Shown here piece after piece: positions 19,201-28,326 of a stretch of DNA of 64,000 bases (the first letter of the stretch is position 1; every line of letters starts with the position of its first letter). The notes below the pieces were generated by a model. It made no database searches. It was given only the letters and a program-made list of their open reading frames with translations, and had not been told where the DNA came from. Position numbers and translations under genes: made by a program. Location of the stretch: positions 1 through 64,000 of the forward strand of contig NZ_JAFMYV010000011.1 of the NCBI RefSeq assembly GCF_017353185.1, read 5' to 3'. The stretch is from Fibrella rubiginis (GTDB lineage: Bacteria; Bacteroidota; Bacteroidia; Cytophagales; Spirosomataceae).

Positions 19201-21558
19201 ATGGCCAAAATGGTATACCGCCTGTTTTTTGTTGTCAGTCTGCTCTTACCCCTCACTGGGTGGGCTACCCACCAGGCAGGTGGGCAGCTGGAGATGCGGG
19301 CGGTGGGCGACGTATCGGGGCATTTTAAGGTGACAGTCACGAATTATTTTGAAGATAATGCCCGGGCGGGTACCATCAATTCGGGTCAGCTTGGCATTTA
19401 CCGCAAGCGCGACAATAGGCTGATGACCACCTTTACGGCCTATGAATCGGGGCAACGGTCGTCTATTATCTATGCCAACTCTTTTTGCTCCACGCAGCGG
19501 AATCTGAAGTTCATATCGGTCACGTTTACCGCCGATCTTCAGCTGTCGCCCGCGCAATACACCGACACTCAGGGTTATTATCTGTCTTACCAAACCCGTA
19601 ATCGCAACGGGGGCATTAACAACCTGACTAATCCGCTGCAAACTGGCTTTACATTCTATCTCGAATTTCCGCCGCTAAACATTACCGGTAAGTTTATCAA
19701 TAATTCGTCGCCTACGTTCACGCCTGTCAACGGCGAATATGTCTGTCTCGGCGAACCGTTTACCTATTCGTTTGGTGGCACCGACCCCGACGGTGATGAG
19801 CTTCGCTACAGCATGGCTACGCCGCTCAACGTGGCCACTACAGGCACCACGGCGCCCGGCCCCTATCCTACTGTAAGCTACGCACCAGGCTATTCGGCTG
19901 CAAACTCAGTACCAGGCAGTCCTGCGCTCAACATTGACGCCCGAACGGGCCACCTGTCGGTGACGGCCTCGCAGTTGGGGCTGTTTGTCTTTGCCATACT
20001 GATTGAAGAATACCGCAACGGCCAAAAAATAGGCGAAGTACGGCGCGACTTTCAGTTCCTGGTGGTCGATTGCCCACCGGCGCAAACGCCCAACCCAGCC
20101 GCACAGATTTTGAATTCAACGGCTACGGCCACCAAAACTACGCTCTGCCCCGGCGAGTCGGCCATTCTCTCGGCCACCCCCGACCCTAACTGGAATTATC
20201 AATGGCAGCGCAACGGCATTAACCTAACCAATGCTACCAGCAATAGCCTTACGGTTCGTGATCAGGGCGAATACACGGTGCAGGTTTCGCTCAAAAACGC
20301 CTGTGCCAAGGTGGGTAACGCCCAAAGTCTTACGGTTAATTCACTGAATACCAAGCCATCATTAACAGCTACCGGTCAGTTATGCGCCACCGACGGCTCG
20401 GCTAGTTTGCACGTATCGGAGACACCCGACGTAACGTACCAGTGGCTTCGTAACGGGCAGGCTGTGACAGGGCAGACAGCTGATTCACTGCAGACCACGC
20501 AGCCGGGTCTGTACCGGGTTGTGCTGACGCACCAAACGCTGGGTTGTCAGGTACGAAGCGATTCTATCCTGCTTACCCGCGCCCCCGCCGTGGTGGCCCA
20601 GCTGCGCACGGCCAGTGGGTACGCCCGTTTATGCCCGGATACGCCCCTGCTGCTTACCGGCGACGGGGGTATTTTGTACCGCTGGGCACAAAATGCGCAG
20701 CCTGTTCCGGCCGAAACCGGCGCACAGTATACGGCCAAAGACGTAGGCATATACAGCCTCACCGTCACCGACGCCAACGGTTGCCGGGCTGTGGCACCCC
20801 CCATTACCCTCAGTGCGGTGGCCCCCGTCTCTCCCAGCCTCGATAGTCTGCCGCCCTTTTGTGGCACCAAAGCAGCCCCCTTTACCCTGCTCGGTCACCC
20901 CGACAGTGGTACCTATGCCGGGCCGGGTATGTCGGCCAATGTGTTTTCGCCTGCCAGTGCGGGAGTTGGGTCGCATACGCTCACCTACAGCCTTCGGCCC
21001 GCCCCCGAATGCGCCGCCGTGGTGGTTCAACAAACAGCCATTGTCTACCCCATTCCCACCATCGGTCTGCCCGACGAACTGCTTACGTTCAGGGGTAATT
21101 CGCTCACGCTGGAACCTGTGTTGACGGGTGATCCCATCCGGTTTCAGTGGTCGCCCGGAACGTCGCTGGTAGATAGTCAAACTACTGTGGCTCAGATTGA
21201 TAATATTCAAAGTTCGATTGTCTACACACTTCGGGTAGAGAATATCGGGCGCTGTACGGCTACCGATTCCATCCATATCGATGTAGTGAGCCGCCTTTTT
21301 GCCCCGGATGCGTTTACACCCAATGGCGACGGACAAAACGACCAGTGGGAGGTCACCAATATTGCCGCCTTTCCGGCTGTCGACGTGACAGTGTTTAACC
21401 GCTGGGGCACGGCCGTTTTTCATGCCACCGGCCCCGACCAGACTCCATTCGACGGGCGCCATAACGGCACCGAACTACCCGGCGGTGTGTATACGTACCT
21501 TATCCGACCCGATCCCAAAATACCGCCCATGCAGGGCCGGTTGTTGTTGATCCGGTAG
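19201..21558 (+). CDS. Secreted Ig/PKD-type surface protein with T9SS type B sorting domain
   Basis: 785 residues with a signal peptide (about 1-22). Residues 23-290 form an unrecognised beta-rich region with PKD-like features; 300-700 hold Ig-like modules repeating WxRNGxxL...Y.V. The last 85 residues match the gliding-motility-associated C-terminal domain: FAPDAFTPNGDGQNDQW, FNRWGTAVF, GGVYTYLI. This CTD directs secretion through the type IX system and surface attachment. It follows the curlin gene by 167 nt and may be another matrix component. Confidence 0.88.
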   Translation: MAKMVYRLFFVVSLLLPLTGWATHQAGGQLEMRAVGDVSGHFKVTVTNYFEDNARAGTINSGQLGIYRKRDNRLMTTFTAYESGQRSSIIYANSFCSTQRNLKFISVTFTADLQLSPAQYTDTQGYYLSYQTRNRNGGINNLTNPLQTGFTFYLEFPPLNITGKFINNSSPTFTPVNGEYVCLGEPFTYSFGGTDPDGDELRYSMATPLNVATTGTTAPGPYPTVSYAPGYSAANSVPGSPALNIDARTGHLSVTASQLGLFVFAILIEEYRNGQKIGEVRRDFQFLVVDCPPAQTPNPAAQILNSTATATKTTLCPGESAILSATPDPNWNYQWQRNGINLTNATSNSLTVRDQGEYTVQVSLKNACAKVGNAQSLTVNSLNTKPSLTATGQLCATDGSASLHVSETPDVTYQWLRNGQAVTGQTADSLQTTQPGLYRVVLTHQTLGCQVRSDSILLTRAPAVVAQLRTASGYARLCPDTPLLLTGDGGILYRWAQNAQPVPAETGAQYTAKDVGIYSLTVTDANGCRAVAPPITLSAVAPVSPSLDSLPPFCGTKAAPFTLLGHPDSGTYAGPGMSANVFSPASAGVGSHTLTYSLRPAPECAAVVVQQTAIVYPIPTIGLPDELLTFRGNSLTLEPVLTGDPIRFQWSPGTSLVDSQTTVAQIDNIQSSIVYTLRVENIGRCTATDSIHIDVVSRLFAPDAFTPNGDGQNDQWEVTNIAAFPAVDVTVFNRWGTAVFHATGPDQTPFDGRHNGTELPGGVYTYLIRPDPKIPPMQGRLLLIR

Positions 21559-21559
21559 C

Positions 21560-21922
21560 TCAGGTCCAGCGCCCGTAGGCCACCAGCAGGCACAGCGCCA
21601 GCGTGATCACGTTGATCCAGATGGTTTTGTACTCGCCGCGCTGATAGTGAATTATACCGGCGGGAACCATAATCAGTCCCAGACAAAGCGCAGCCAGTGG
21701 CGTGAGTGTGGGGGACTGATGCAACAAGCCCGGCAGCAGCAGACCTGCTACCCCGGCCAGTTCCGACAGACCAATAAACCGGATTAGGGGCAGGGGCAGG
21801 TGCTCGACGCCAGTCTGTCCCATCGCTACCAGTTTCGGGGCCGACTGGGTAGCTTTCATAACGCCCGAATAGCCAAATAGGAGGCTCAGCAACACCTGAA
21901 CCAACCAGAGGATCGTGTTCAT
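21560..21922 (-). CDS. DoxX-like membrane protein
   Basis: 120 residues with four predicted transmembrane helices, matching the DoxX/DoxX-like fold (LLSLLFGYSGVMKA, GLSELAGVAGLLLPGL). Biochemical roles are poorly defined. The gene is downstream of a Crp/Fnr regulator on the same strand, and the 82-nt gap holds two dyads (21933-21959 and 21984-21999), so local regulation is likely. Its stop lies next to the stop of the convergent T9SS gene. Confidence 0.82.
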   Translation of the reverse strand: MNTILWLVQVLLSLLFGYSGVMKATQSAPKLVAMGQTGVEHLPLPLIRFIGLSELAGVAGLLLPGLLHQSPTLTPLAALCLGLIMVPAGIIHYQRGEYKTIWINVITLALCLLVAYGRWT

Positions 21923-21932
21923 AGCAGGTCAT

Positions 21933-21959
21933 TTTCACGGTTTGTTTTATGCCGTGAAA
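21933..21959. promoter_or_regulatory. Dyad TTTCACGG-N11-CCGTGAAA
   Basis: An 8-bp perfect inverted repeat, flanked further out by CAGG/CCTG, 11 nt upstream of the DoxX ATG. It could be an operator or a leader hairpin. Confidence 0.5.
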
Positions 21960-21983
21960 GTCCTGCCCGCCAGGTTATGATCC

Positions 21984-21999
21984 TTTGACAATTATCAAA
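21984..21999. promoter_or_regulatory. Crp/Fnr-like binding site TTTGACAATTATCAAA
   Basis: A near-perfect 16-bp dyad (7 of 8 half-site positions match) with the TTTGA-N6-TCAAA spacing of Crp/Fnr-family operators. It lies 62 nt upstream of DoxX and just downstream of the Crp/Fnr gene, its obvious candidate ligand. Confidence 0.5.
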
Positions 22000-22004
22000 A
22001 AAAG

Positions 22005-22571
22005 TCAGACCTGGGCCCGAATCCGGCTCAGCGTTTCGGGAGTCATGCCCAGGTACGACGCCAGCATGCCCAGTGGCACCCGTTGCAGCAACGAAGGCTT
22101 ATTGGCCAATAAGCCCTGGTATCGTTCCAGGGCAGTAGCCATGTGCAGGGCGTCGAACCGGTGCTGCAACTGCAACAGGCCATGACTCACCAGCAACCGC
22201 CCCAGTCGTTCCATGTCGTGGTGCCGGGCATAGAGCATTTCCAGCGACTGATACGATACCGCCCACACCACCGACGGTTCCAGCAGATGAATGATTCGCC
22301 CATCGGGTTGGCGACTCAGGAAACTGACGATAGATCCAGCTATTTCGCCGTCAGCGCTGAGCCAGTCGGTCACTTCCCGGCCTTCTTTCAGGTAGTACGT
22401 ACGTGACAACCCCTGTTCAATAAAGTAGATATAATCGCTGACCTTACCCGCCTGTACCAGCACGTGGCCTTTTTCTAAAACCAACCGCCGCGACACAGCC
22501 GCCAAATCCTGCTGACTTACCTCAGACAGCAGAGAGAATTGGGTAAGGGCGGTAACGAAGGGGTTTTGCAT
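22005..22571 (-). CDS. Crp/Fnr-family transcriptional regulator
   Basis: 188 residues. Residues 10-120 form a cyclic-nucleotide-binding-type beta-barrel (ISEVSQQDL-like start, VLVQAGKVSDYIYFIEQGLSRTYY), and the C-terminal helix-turn-helix contains YLGMTPETLSRIRA (about 173-186). This compact form is common in Bacteroidota and has no Fnr cysteine cluster. Its ATG is 9 nt from the inverted repeat at 22581-22678, which lies in its leader. Confidence 0.85.
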   Translation of the reverse strand: MQNPFVTALTQFSLLSEVSQQDLAAVSRRLVLEKGHVLVQAGKVSDYIYFIEQGLSRTYYLKEGREVTDWLSADGEIAGSIVSFLSRQPDGRIIHLLEPSVVWAVSYQSLEMLYARHHDMERLGRLLVSHGLLQLQHRFDALHMATALERYQGLLANKPSLLQRVPLGMLASYLGMTPETLSRIRAQV

Positions 22572-22580
22572 GGGTAAGGA

Positions 22581-22678
22581 TTAATGAACAATGCATAATG
22601 TACAATGTACAATGGCTTCGCGCTCAGGTATTTTAGCACAAAGCCATTGTACATTGTACATTATGCATTGTTCATTAA
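22581..22678. repeat. Perfect inverted repeat, 38-bp arms, 22-nt loop (P6)
   Basis: Left arm 22581-22618 and right arm 22641-22678 are exact reverse complements built from AATGAACAATG, CATAATG and TACAATG words. The loop side begins GGCTTCGCGCTC, a core shared with 28234-28324 and 43511-43603. It fills the gap between the ABC transporter stop (5 nt away) and the Crp/Fnr start (9 nt away). Confidence 0.93.
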
Positions 22679-22682
22679 AAAC

Positions 22683-24563
22683 CTACTGATACCCGCGCGC
22701 CTGGAGGGCAAACAGCTCGGCATAGCGACCGTTTTGGGCCAAAAGCTCTTCGTGCGAACCAATTTCGACCAGGCGTCCGCCTTCCAACACCAGGATGCGG
22801 TTGGCCATGCGGACAGTACTGAACCGGTGCGAAATAATCACCGACGATTTACCTTCGGTGAGGGCGTTGAAGCGTTGAAAAACCTCGTATTCGGCGCGGG
22901 CGTCGAGCGCGGCGGTGGGTTCATCGAGAATAATCAATTGAGCATCACGCATATACGCCCGACCCAACGCCACTTTCTGCCATTCGCCTCCCGACAGTTC
23001 AACGCCTTTGTTGAAGCTCTTGCCCAACTGCTGCTGATAACCGTCGGGCAGCTTGGCAATGACCGTGTCGGCCAGGCTGCGCTGCGCCGAATTCTCAATA
23101 CGCGGTTGGTTGGTTCGCTCGTCGATGTCGCCCACGGCAATGTTGGTCCCCGCCGACATTTTGAAACGGATATAGTCCTGGAAGATCACGCCGATGTTGC
23201 GCCGCAGGTCGTCGAGGCTATAGTCGCGGATGTCGTGCCCGTCGAGGAGGATGCGGCCTTCGGCGGGGTCGTAGAGGCGGGCCAAGAGCTTCACCAGCGT
23301 AGTTTTGCCGGCCCCGTTTTCACCCACCAGCGCTAGTTTCTCGCCGGGTTTCAGCGTAAACGACAGCCCGCGTAAGGCCCACCGTTCAGAGTTAGTGTAT
23401 TTGAAACCGACGTTCTCGAACGTAAACCCCTCCCGCACAGGGCGCGGAAACGGCAGCGGCGTTCTGGGTGAATGAATCAGCGGCTTAATGGCGAAGTAAT
23501 CAAACAAATCCTGCAAATAGATGGCTTCCTGCGTGAGGCTGCTGAACTGCAACAGAATCCCCTCCAGCGACCCGCGCACCTGCCGGAACGACCCTGCCAG
23601 AAATGTCAGATCGCCCAGCGAAATACCGCCCGTCACGGCACGCCGTACAATCCAGACGTAGGCTCCGTAATAGCCCGCCGTACCCAGCACCGTCAGCAGC
23701 GTACCCCACCCCGCCCGGCTTACGGCAATAGCCTGATTTTTACCTAAATACTCGTTCGACAACGTCCGAAACCGGTCGACCAGAAAGCCCGACAGGCCAA
23801 AGATTTTGACTTCTTTGGCCGTCTCATCGCTCGCACCCACGTAGCGGAGGTAATCCAGTTCGCGGCGTTCGGGGGTCCAGCTTCTCGATAGTGAGTAACT
23901 TTTTTTGTTGAAGTAATTGTCGCCGATGAATGAGGGCGTTACGGCCACGGCAATGAGCAGCAACAGCCACGGATTATACACCGCCAGCCCCGCCGCCAAA
24001 AAGCCTACCGAGATCAATTGCTGCACCTGCCCGAAAACGCCCGTTAGTAGCACCGTCCGACCTGTGGTTTGGCGGCGGGCACGTTCTAGCTTATCGTAGA
24101 AGGTGGCATCTTCGAATTGTTCTAAATCCAGTTCGGCGGCGTGCTCCATCAACCGGATGGAGGTAGCATTGGCGAACTTGTCACCCAGCAAACCGTCCAT
24201 GAGCGAGATAGCCCGTCCAATGGCTGTGGAGAGGATAGCCAGGGCAAACTCAGCCGCCACCAGTTGCCAGAGCAACGTCGTGTCGGTTAGGCCCCCTGCT
24301 TTTGTCAGGCTAACGACCTGATCGATAATGAGTTTACCTATGTAGAGCGAGGCCGCCGGGATGGCCGCCTGTACCAGTCGCAGGAGGGCGTCGCCCAGAA
24401 ACAGCCCTGGTGAGGTTTCCCAGACAAGCCGGAAAAAAGCGGGTAGGTTGCCCAGCGCGGCAAAGCGGTCGCGCCAGCTGACCTGATCGGTTTGTTCTTC
24501 TTTTTGCGCCGCGGCCCTCCCCCCTTTGGGCGGCCCCTGCGTACGTATTGTTGTTGGAGTCAT
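22683..24563 (-). CDS. ABC exporter, fused membrane and ATPase domains
   Basis: 626 residues: a cytosolic N-terminus, a six-helix ABC exporter membrane domain (about 55-350) and an ATPase domain with Walker A GENGAGKTT (about 414-422), signature LSGGEWQ (about 521) and Walker B LIILDEPTAALD (about 539-550), followed by the ISHRFSTV switch. It works as a homodimer or with a partner not found here. The substrate is unknown; the family includes lipid and peptide exporters. It is divergent from the TPR-type genes. Confidence 0.9.
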   Translation of the reverse strand: MTPTTIRTQGPPKGGRAAAQKEEQTDQVSWRDRFAALGNLPAFFRLVWETSPGLFLGDALLRLVQAAIPAASLYIGKLIIDQVVSLTKAGGLTDTTLLWQLVAAEFALAILSTAIGRAISLMDGLLGDKFANATSIRLMEHAAELDLEQFEDATFYDKLERARRQTTGRTVLLTGVFGQVQQLISVGFLAAGLAVYNPWLLLLIAVAVTPSFIGDNYFNKKSYSLSRSWTPERRELDYLRYVGASDETAKEVKIFGLSGFLVDRFRTLSNEYLGKNQAIAVSRAGWGTLLTVLGTAGYYGAYVWIVRRAVTGGISLGDLTFLAGSFRQVRGSLEGILLQFSSLTQEAIYLQDLFDYFAIKPLIHSPRTPLPFPRPVREGFTFENVGFKYTNSERWALRGLSFTLKPGEKLALVGENGAGKTTLVKLLARLYDPAEGRILLDGHDIRDYSLDDLRRNIGVIFQDYIRFKMSAGTNIAVGDIDERTNQPRIENSAQRSLADTVIAKLPDGYQQQLGKSFNKGVELSGGEWQKVALGRAYMRDAQLIILDEPTAALDARAEYEVFQRFNALTEGKSSVIISHRFSTVRMANRILVLEGGRLVEIGSHEELLAQNGRYAELFALQARGYQ

Positions 24564-24739
24564 CTATAAAAAAGACAAGTCCTATAGGCGTTTGGTTCTC
24601 AACCCGCTGTTTGGGTATACTGGGTTTTAAAGCAGCCATTCCTTTCGCTGACATTCTCGTCTATTTTAATGGTCAATACTTGGATAATTGTTGCGTATAA
24701 AAGACCTTTTGACCACACGACTTCTTGACGATCAACGCT

Positions 24740-25360
24740 ATGAACCTGTTCCATTACCAACGGCTGCTGCTAGTGCCAATTTTTATTCTTATTGCTTATG
24801 GGACTTATGCTCAACCGATTACGGATCAATATGCATTCGATATCAGTCCGGCAGAGCGGGCTATTGGGCAGCGCATGAGTTATTACGGGCGCACTAAAAA
24901 CACGGTCAACTACCGCAAGTTGGCCCTGCAGATGGGCGCCAAAGCCATGACCTCGACCGAGGGGCTACGCCAGGCGATTGATGCCGATTTTCAGCAGCCC
25001 ATTAATTATAAAGACCAGTCTGAAGCAGGCAAGGCTATGGCTGCCCGTCTGGTTGCCGAGCGCACCAAACACATGCGCGATTCGCAGAAGTATGCTCAAT
25101 GGCTGCACAAATTAGCGGCCGCTTACCTGCTCCTGCACATGACGAATCCTGCTGATCTGAAACAGGCTCTGACCTGGTCGGCACGGTCCGTTGAATTGGT
25201 AGCTTCACCCGAGAACCTCGATACCCACGCGCAGTTACTCTACCGGCTGGGCCGCAAAGCGGAGGCTATTGAAACGGAGCGGGAAGCTGTTGCGCAGGCC
25301 CTGGGTGCGGGTGTCGACGCCCGCGCCTATGAGCTGACACTGGACAGGCTACAAAAATAA
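24740..25360 (+). CDS. Secreted protein, paralogue of the C-terminal half of the next gene
   Basis: 206 residues with a signal peptide (about 1-24, ending TYAQ). It aligns with the C-terminal part of the adjacent thioredoxin-like protein: RMSYYGRTKN...YRKLA against RMNFYLRTKN...YRELA, and NPADLKQALTWSARSVEL against DPADLKQALTWSTRMVEL, ending in a TPR-like LDTHAQLLYRLGRKAEAIE. It lacks the thioredoxin domain. A tandem partial duplication is the simplest explanation. The ATG at 24740 is preferred over a TTG at 24725. Confidence 0.75.
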   Translation: MNLFHYQRLLLVPIFILIAYGTYAQPITDQYAFDISPAERAIGQRMSYYGRTKNTVNYRKLALQMGAKAMTSTEGLRQAIDADFQQPINYKDQSEAGKAMAARLVAERTKHMRDSQKYAQWLHKLAAAYLLLHMTNPADLKQALTWSARSVELVASPENLDTHAQLLYRLGRKAEAIETEREAVAQALGAGVDARAYELTLDRLQK

Positions 25361-25444
25361 AATAAGAACAACTATATTATTAGTTTTATGCAATCGTTAC
25401 ATAGTCAGCATCTTATCAGTTTATAAACCTTTTACCGAATCAGC

Positions 25445-26839
25445 ATGAAAACCTCTCTCTTTCGCCCCCTGCGGCTTGCTTTGTTGCTGGCCCTTTGGAC
25501 CACCACGCTCATGACCTATGCCAAGGCGCCAGGCCATGTAGATGACCCCGTTGGCATCCAGTTTTTCAAAGGCTCGTGGTCAGCGGTATTGGCTGAAGCC
25601 AAAAAGCAGAACAAGCCCGTGTTTGTCGATATCTACACGACCTGGTGCGGCCCTTGCAAGCTGATGGCCAAGCAGGCCTTTCCCGATCCCAAGGTGGGCG
25701 AGAAATTCAACGCCAACTTCATCAGCTACCAGATCGACGCTGAAAAAGGCGAAGGCATCGACGTGGCCAAAAAATATGCCGTAACGGCCTATCCCACCTC
25801 ACTTTACATATCGGGTGATGGCGAACTACTACACCGTGCGGTTGGCTACGGTGGCATTCCGGGCATGCTCACCGAAGCCGATAAGGCCATTGCGGCGGCC
25901 AAAGATCCTAACCCTGTCTCGGTGATGGACAGGCAGTATGAAAGCGGCAAACGCGACGCCGATTTTCTACGGACATACCTGGCTAAACGGGCGCAACTTG
26001 GTATGCCTAACCCGGCGGCACTGGAAGCTTTTCTAACTGCGGTACCACAGGTTGAATGGACCAGTCAAGCCAACATCGACGCCGTGGCAGGTAACCTGAC
26101 TACGGCCAATTCGCGGGCATTTGAACCGTTGCTAAATGAGGTGAAGAGCATCCGTATGGATAGGACACGGATGAAGACAGTGCAAACGGTGATGCAGGCG
26201 GTAAGTCAGGCCGTGGGGCGCGACGAGCGGCAGGCTAAAACGGAGGCTGAACTGGAGAGCGCTATTGCTAACACCCTGAAGCTACGCACCGCTTTGTCGC
26301 CGAAACCCGTTTCTGCCGCCGACCAACAAACGATGGCTAACGATAGCCGGATGAATTTTTATCTGCGGACTAAGAACATGCCCAAATACCGTGAGTTAGC
26401 CACCGTATCGGCGACCAAATTGATGGCGATTTCGACCGACTCGTTGCGGGCCAGAGATGCCGCCACTTACCAGCGGTTTATGAATGAGGCCAAAAACGTA
26501 CCCGATTCAGTGAAGGCCAGCCCAAACTTCACCCGCTATGCTACCATGATGAAGGCTATCGAAACGCAGCAGGTATCTGGCAAATTAAATAGTCTGGCCT
26601 GGGCCTATTTTCAAAACATGACCGACCCTGCCGACCTAAAGCAAGCACTAACCTGGTCGACACGGATGGTTGAACTGGATCCAAAACCGGCCCTGCTGGA
26701 TACCCACGCGCAACTGCTGGCCAAGCTGGGCCGCAAAGCCGAAGCTGCCGTGGTAGAGCAGGACGCATTGACCAAAGCCAAAGCCGCCGGTGAAGACACC
26801 GCCGATTACGAAAAGGCACTGGCCGACATGAAGAAATAG
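25445..26839 (+). CDS. Periplasmic thioredoxin-like protein with TPR-type C-terminus
   Basis: 464 residues with a signal peptide (about 1-27). The thioredoxin fold (about 35-150) carries an intact WCGPC (67-71) and a cis-proline region (AYPTSLYI). Residues 160-464 are alpha-helical and end in a TPR-like unit (LDTHAQLLAKLGRKAEAAVVEQDA). The C-terminal half is duplicated in the upstream gene. It probably reduces or isomerises disulphides in the periplasm. A perfect 13-bp terminator hairpin follows. Confidence 0.85.
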   Translation: MKTSLFRPLRLALLLALWTTTLMTYAKAPGHVDDPVGIQFFKGSWSAVLAEAKKQNKPVFVDIYTTWCGPCKLMAKQAFPDPKVGEKFNANFISYQIDAEKGEGIDVAKKYAVTAYPTSLYISGDGELLHRAVGYGGIPGMLTEADKAIAAAKDPNPVSVMDRQYESGKRDADFLRTYLAKRAQLGMPNPAALEAFLTAVPQVEWTSQANIDAVAGNLTTANSRAFEPLLNEVKSIRMDRTRMKTVQTVMQAVSQAVGRDERQAKTEAELESAIANTLKLRTALSPKPVSAADQQTMANDSRMNFYLRTKNMPKYRELATVSATKLMAISTDSLRARDAATYQRFMNEAKNVPDSVKASPNFTRYATMMKAIETQQVSGKLNSLAWAYFQNMTDPADLKQALTWSTRMVELDPKPALLDTHAQLLAKLGRKAEAAVVEQDALTKAKAAGEDTADYEKALADMKK

Positions 26840-26883
26840 CGGCCCCATGCGCGAAGCCGTACACAGTAGACCACAATGCTACT

Positions 26884-26914
26884 AAAGGGGACCGAATCAG
26901 TTCGGTCCCCTTTG
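26884..26914 (+). terminator. Terminator after the thioredoxin-like gene
   Basis: A perfect 13-bp stem (AAAGGGGACCGAA/TTCGGTCCCCTTT) with a TCAG loop. The T-tract is short, but the hairpin is strong and sits 45 nt after the stop. Confidence 0.8.
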
Positions 26915-26995
26915 TCCGTTCACATGATTCCTGCAACAGAGCTGAATCATTCAGCGTAGCATATAGTTAACCGAGTTGACTATCTTTTCTATCGA

Positions 26996-28228
26996 ATGAT
27001 TCATTTTCTACGTCTGACCTTTTTCTGGTTTTTGCTGGCAGGTAGTGGAGCACAGGCGCAAACGCTCCCCGATACCACCCGCCCGGCTCAACTCGACCTG
27101 TCGGATTTGGGTCAGCGGTGGTTTCACGTCAAATTAGTGCCGGGTGCCGACTCGCTGCATCCCGACAAACCTCAATGGGCTGTTTTGCCTTCGCTCAATT
27201 ATAGTCCCGCTACCGGCGTTGCGGTGGGTGGCATTCTCACCACTGCCTTTTACCCGAAACATACACCCCATACCCGCCTGTCGACGGGGCAGCTCTATGT
27301 GGGCTATTCTCAATATAATCAGACGTTTGTGTCGGCGTTGAGCAACATCTGGACGCGGGAACACCGGTTCAATATCCAGGGCGACTACCGGTTTCATAAT
27401 TTTCCGACCACCACTTTCGGCCTCGGCAGCAACACCCAACTAGCCAACGTCAGCGCAATTGATTATAACCACATCCGATTTTATCAAACCATCTACGCTG
27501 CTGTTGGCCGCGACTATATGCTTGGGGCAGGCTACCTGCTGGACCACCATTTTTCCATCACCAATGTAGCACCCGACGGCCAGCCGACCGACTTTGACCG
27601 TTACGGGCGCACAGCCCAATCTACGTCGTCGGGGGTGGCGGTGGGGCTGCTGCGCGACCGGCGGGGCAATCCCAACAACCCTACGGGCGGATCGTACCTG
27701 CTGGTTCAGTACCGCTATTTTGCCAAAGCACTGGGTGGTAGCAGCAACTGGCAGGCCATTTGGTTTGATTACCGCCGGTATGTGTCGCTGGGTGGTCGGC
27801 TGGAGAAACAAATGGCCTTCTGGAGCTTCAATTGGGCCACATTTGGGGGCAGAGTCCCTTATCTCGACCTGCCCGCCACGGGCTGGGACAGTTTCGGCAA
27901 CACCGGTCGCGGCTACACGCTGGGGCGGTTTCGCGGCCCTACCTTCTTCTATGCCGAGGCCGAATACCGCACCCAGCTTACGGCTAATGGTCTGTTTGGC
28001 GCGGTACTCTTTGCCAACGCCCAAACTGTGCATAATTGGCTGGGCAGCAACACCCTACTGCCCATCGACTCGTCGGTTCAGGGCTGTCTGGTCAAGGTCT
28101 GGCCGGGCTTTGGTGGAGGCATCCGCGTGAAGGTCAATAAAAACGCCCGCACCAATCTGGCCATCGACTATGGCCTTGGTGCGGGCGGCTCAAGCGGACT
28201 GTATTTTAACCTGAACGAGGTGTTTTAA
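26996..28228 (+). CDS. BamA/TamA-like outer-membrane beta-barrel protein
   Basis: 410 residues with a signal peptide (1-21). The rest is a beta-barrel of the Omp85 surface-antigen type without POTRA domains; the barrel motif FRGPTFFYAEAEYR and the terminal phenylalanine (NLNEVF) are typical of proteins inserted by BAM. Its role in the outer membrane is unknown. It is convergent with the giant propeller gene; the inverted repeat at 28234-28324 lies between them. Confidence 0.8.
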   Translation: MIHFLRLTFFWFLLAGSGAQAQTLPDTTRPAQLDLSDLGQRWFHVKLVPGADSLHPDKPQWAVLPSLNYSPATGVAVGGILTTAFYPKHTPHTRLSTGQLYVGYSQYNQTFVSALSNIWTREHRFNIQGDYRFHNFPTTTFGLGSNTQLANVSAIDYNHIRFYQTIYAAVGRDYMLGAGYLLDHHFSITNVAPDGQPTDFDRYGRTAQSTSSGVAVGLLRDRRGNPNNPTGGSYLLVQYRYFAKALGGSSNWQAIWFDYRRYVSLGGRLEKQMAFWSFNWATFGGRVPYLDLPATGWDSFGNTGRGYTLGRFRGPTFFYAEAEYRTQLTANGLFGAVLFANAQTVHNWLGSNTLLPIDSSVQGCLVKVWPGFGGGIRVKVNKNARTNLAIDYGLGAGGSSGLYFNLNEVF

Positions 28229-28233
28229 AAGAG

Positions 28234-28324
28234 TTCAACGTTTAATGTCCAAGGTCCAACGTTGCTTCGCGCCCAAAACAGCTATGCGCAAAGCAACGTT
28301 GGACCTTGGACATTAGACGTTGAA
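28234..28324. repeat. Inverted repeat, 34-bp arms with one mismatch (P7)
   Basis: Left arm 28234-28267 and right arm 28291-28324 match at 33 of 34 positions and carry AATGTCCAAGG and CCAACGTTGCTT words. The loop side GCTTCGCGC is shared with 43511-43603 and 22581-22678. It spans the gap between convergent genes (6 nt after one stop, 2 nt before the other) and is a probable bidirectional terminator. Confidence 0.93.
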
Positions 28325-28326
28325 TA

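Noticed and set aside
20629..21462. 277-codon minus-strand frame opposite the T9SS protein
   Set aside because: Shadow of the real gene in GC-rich DNA; no motif or start signal.
22605..23336. 243-codon plus-strand frame opposite the ABC transporter
   Set aside because: Fully antisense to a well-supported gene, starts inside a palindrome loop and resembles no protein.
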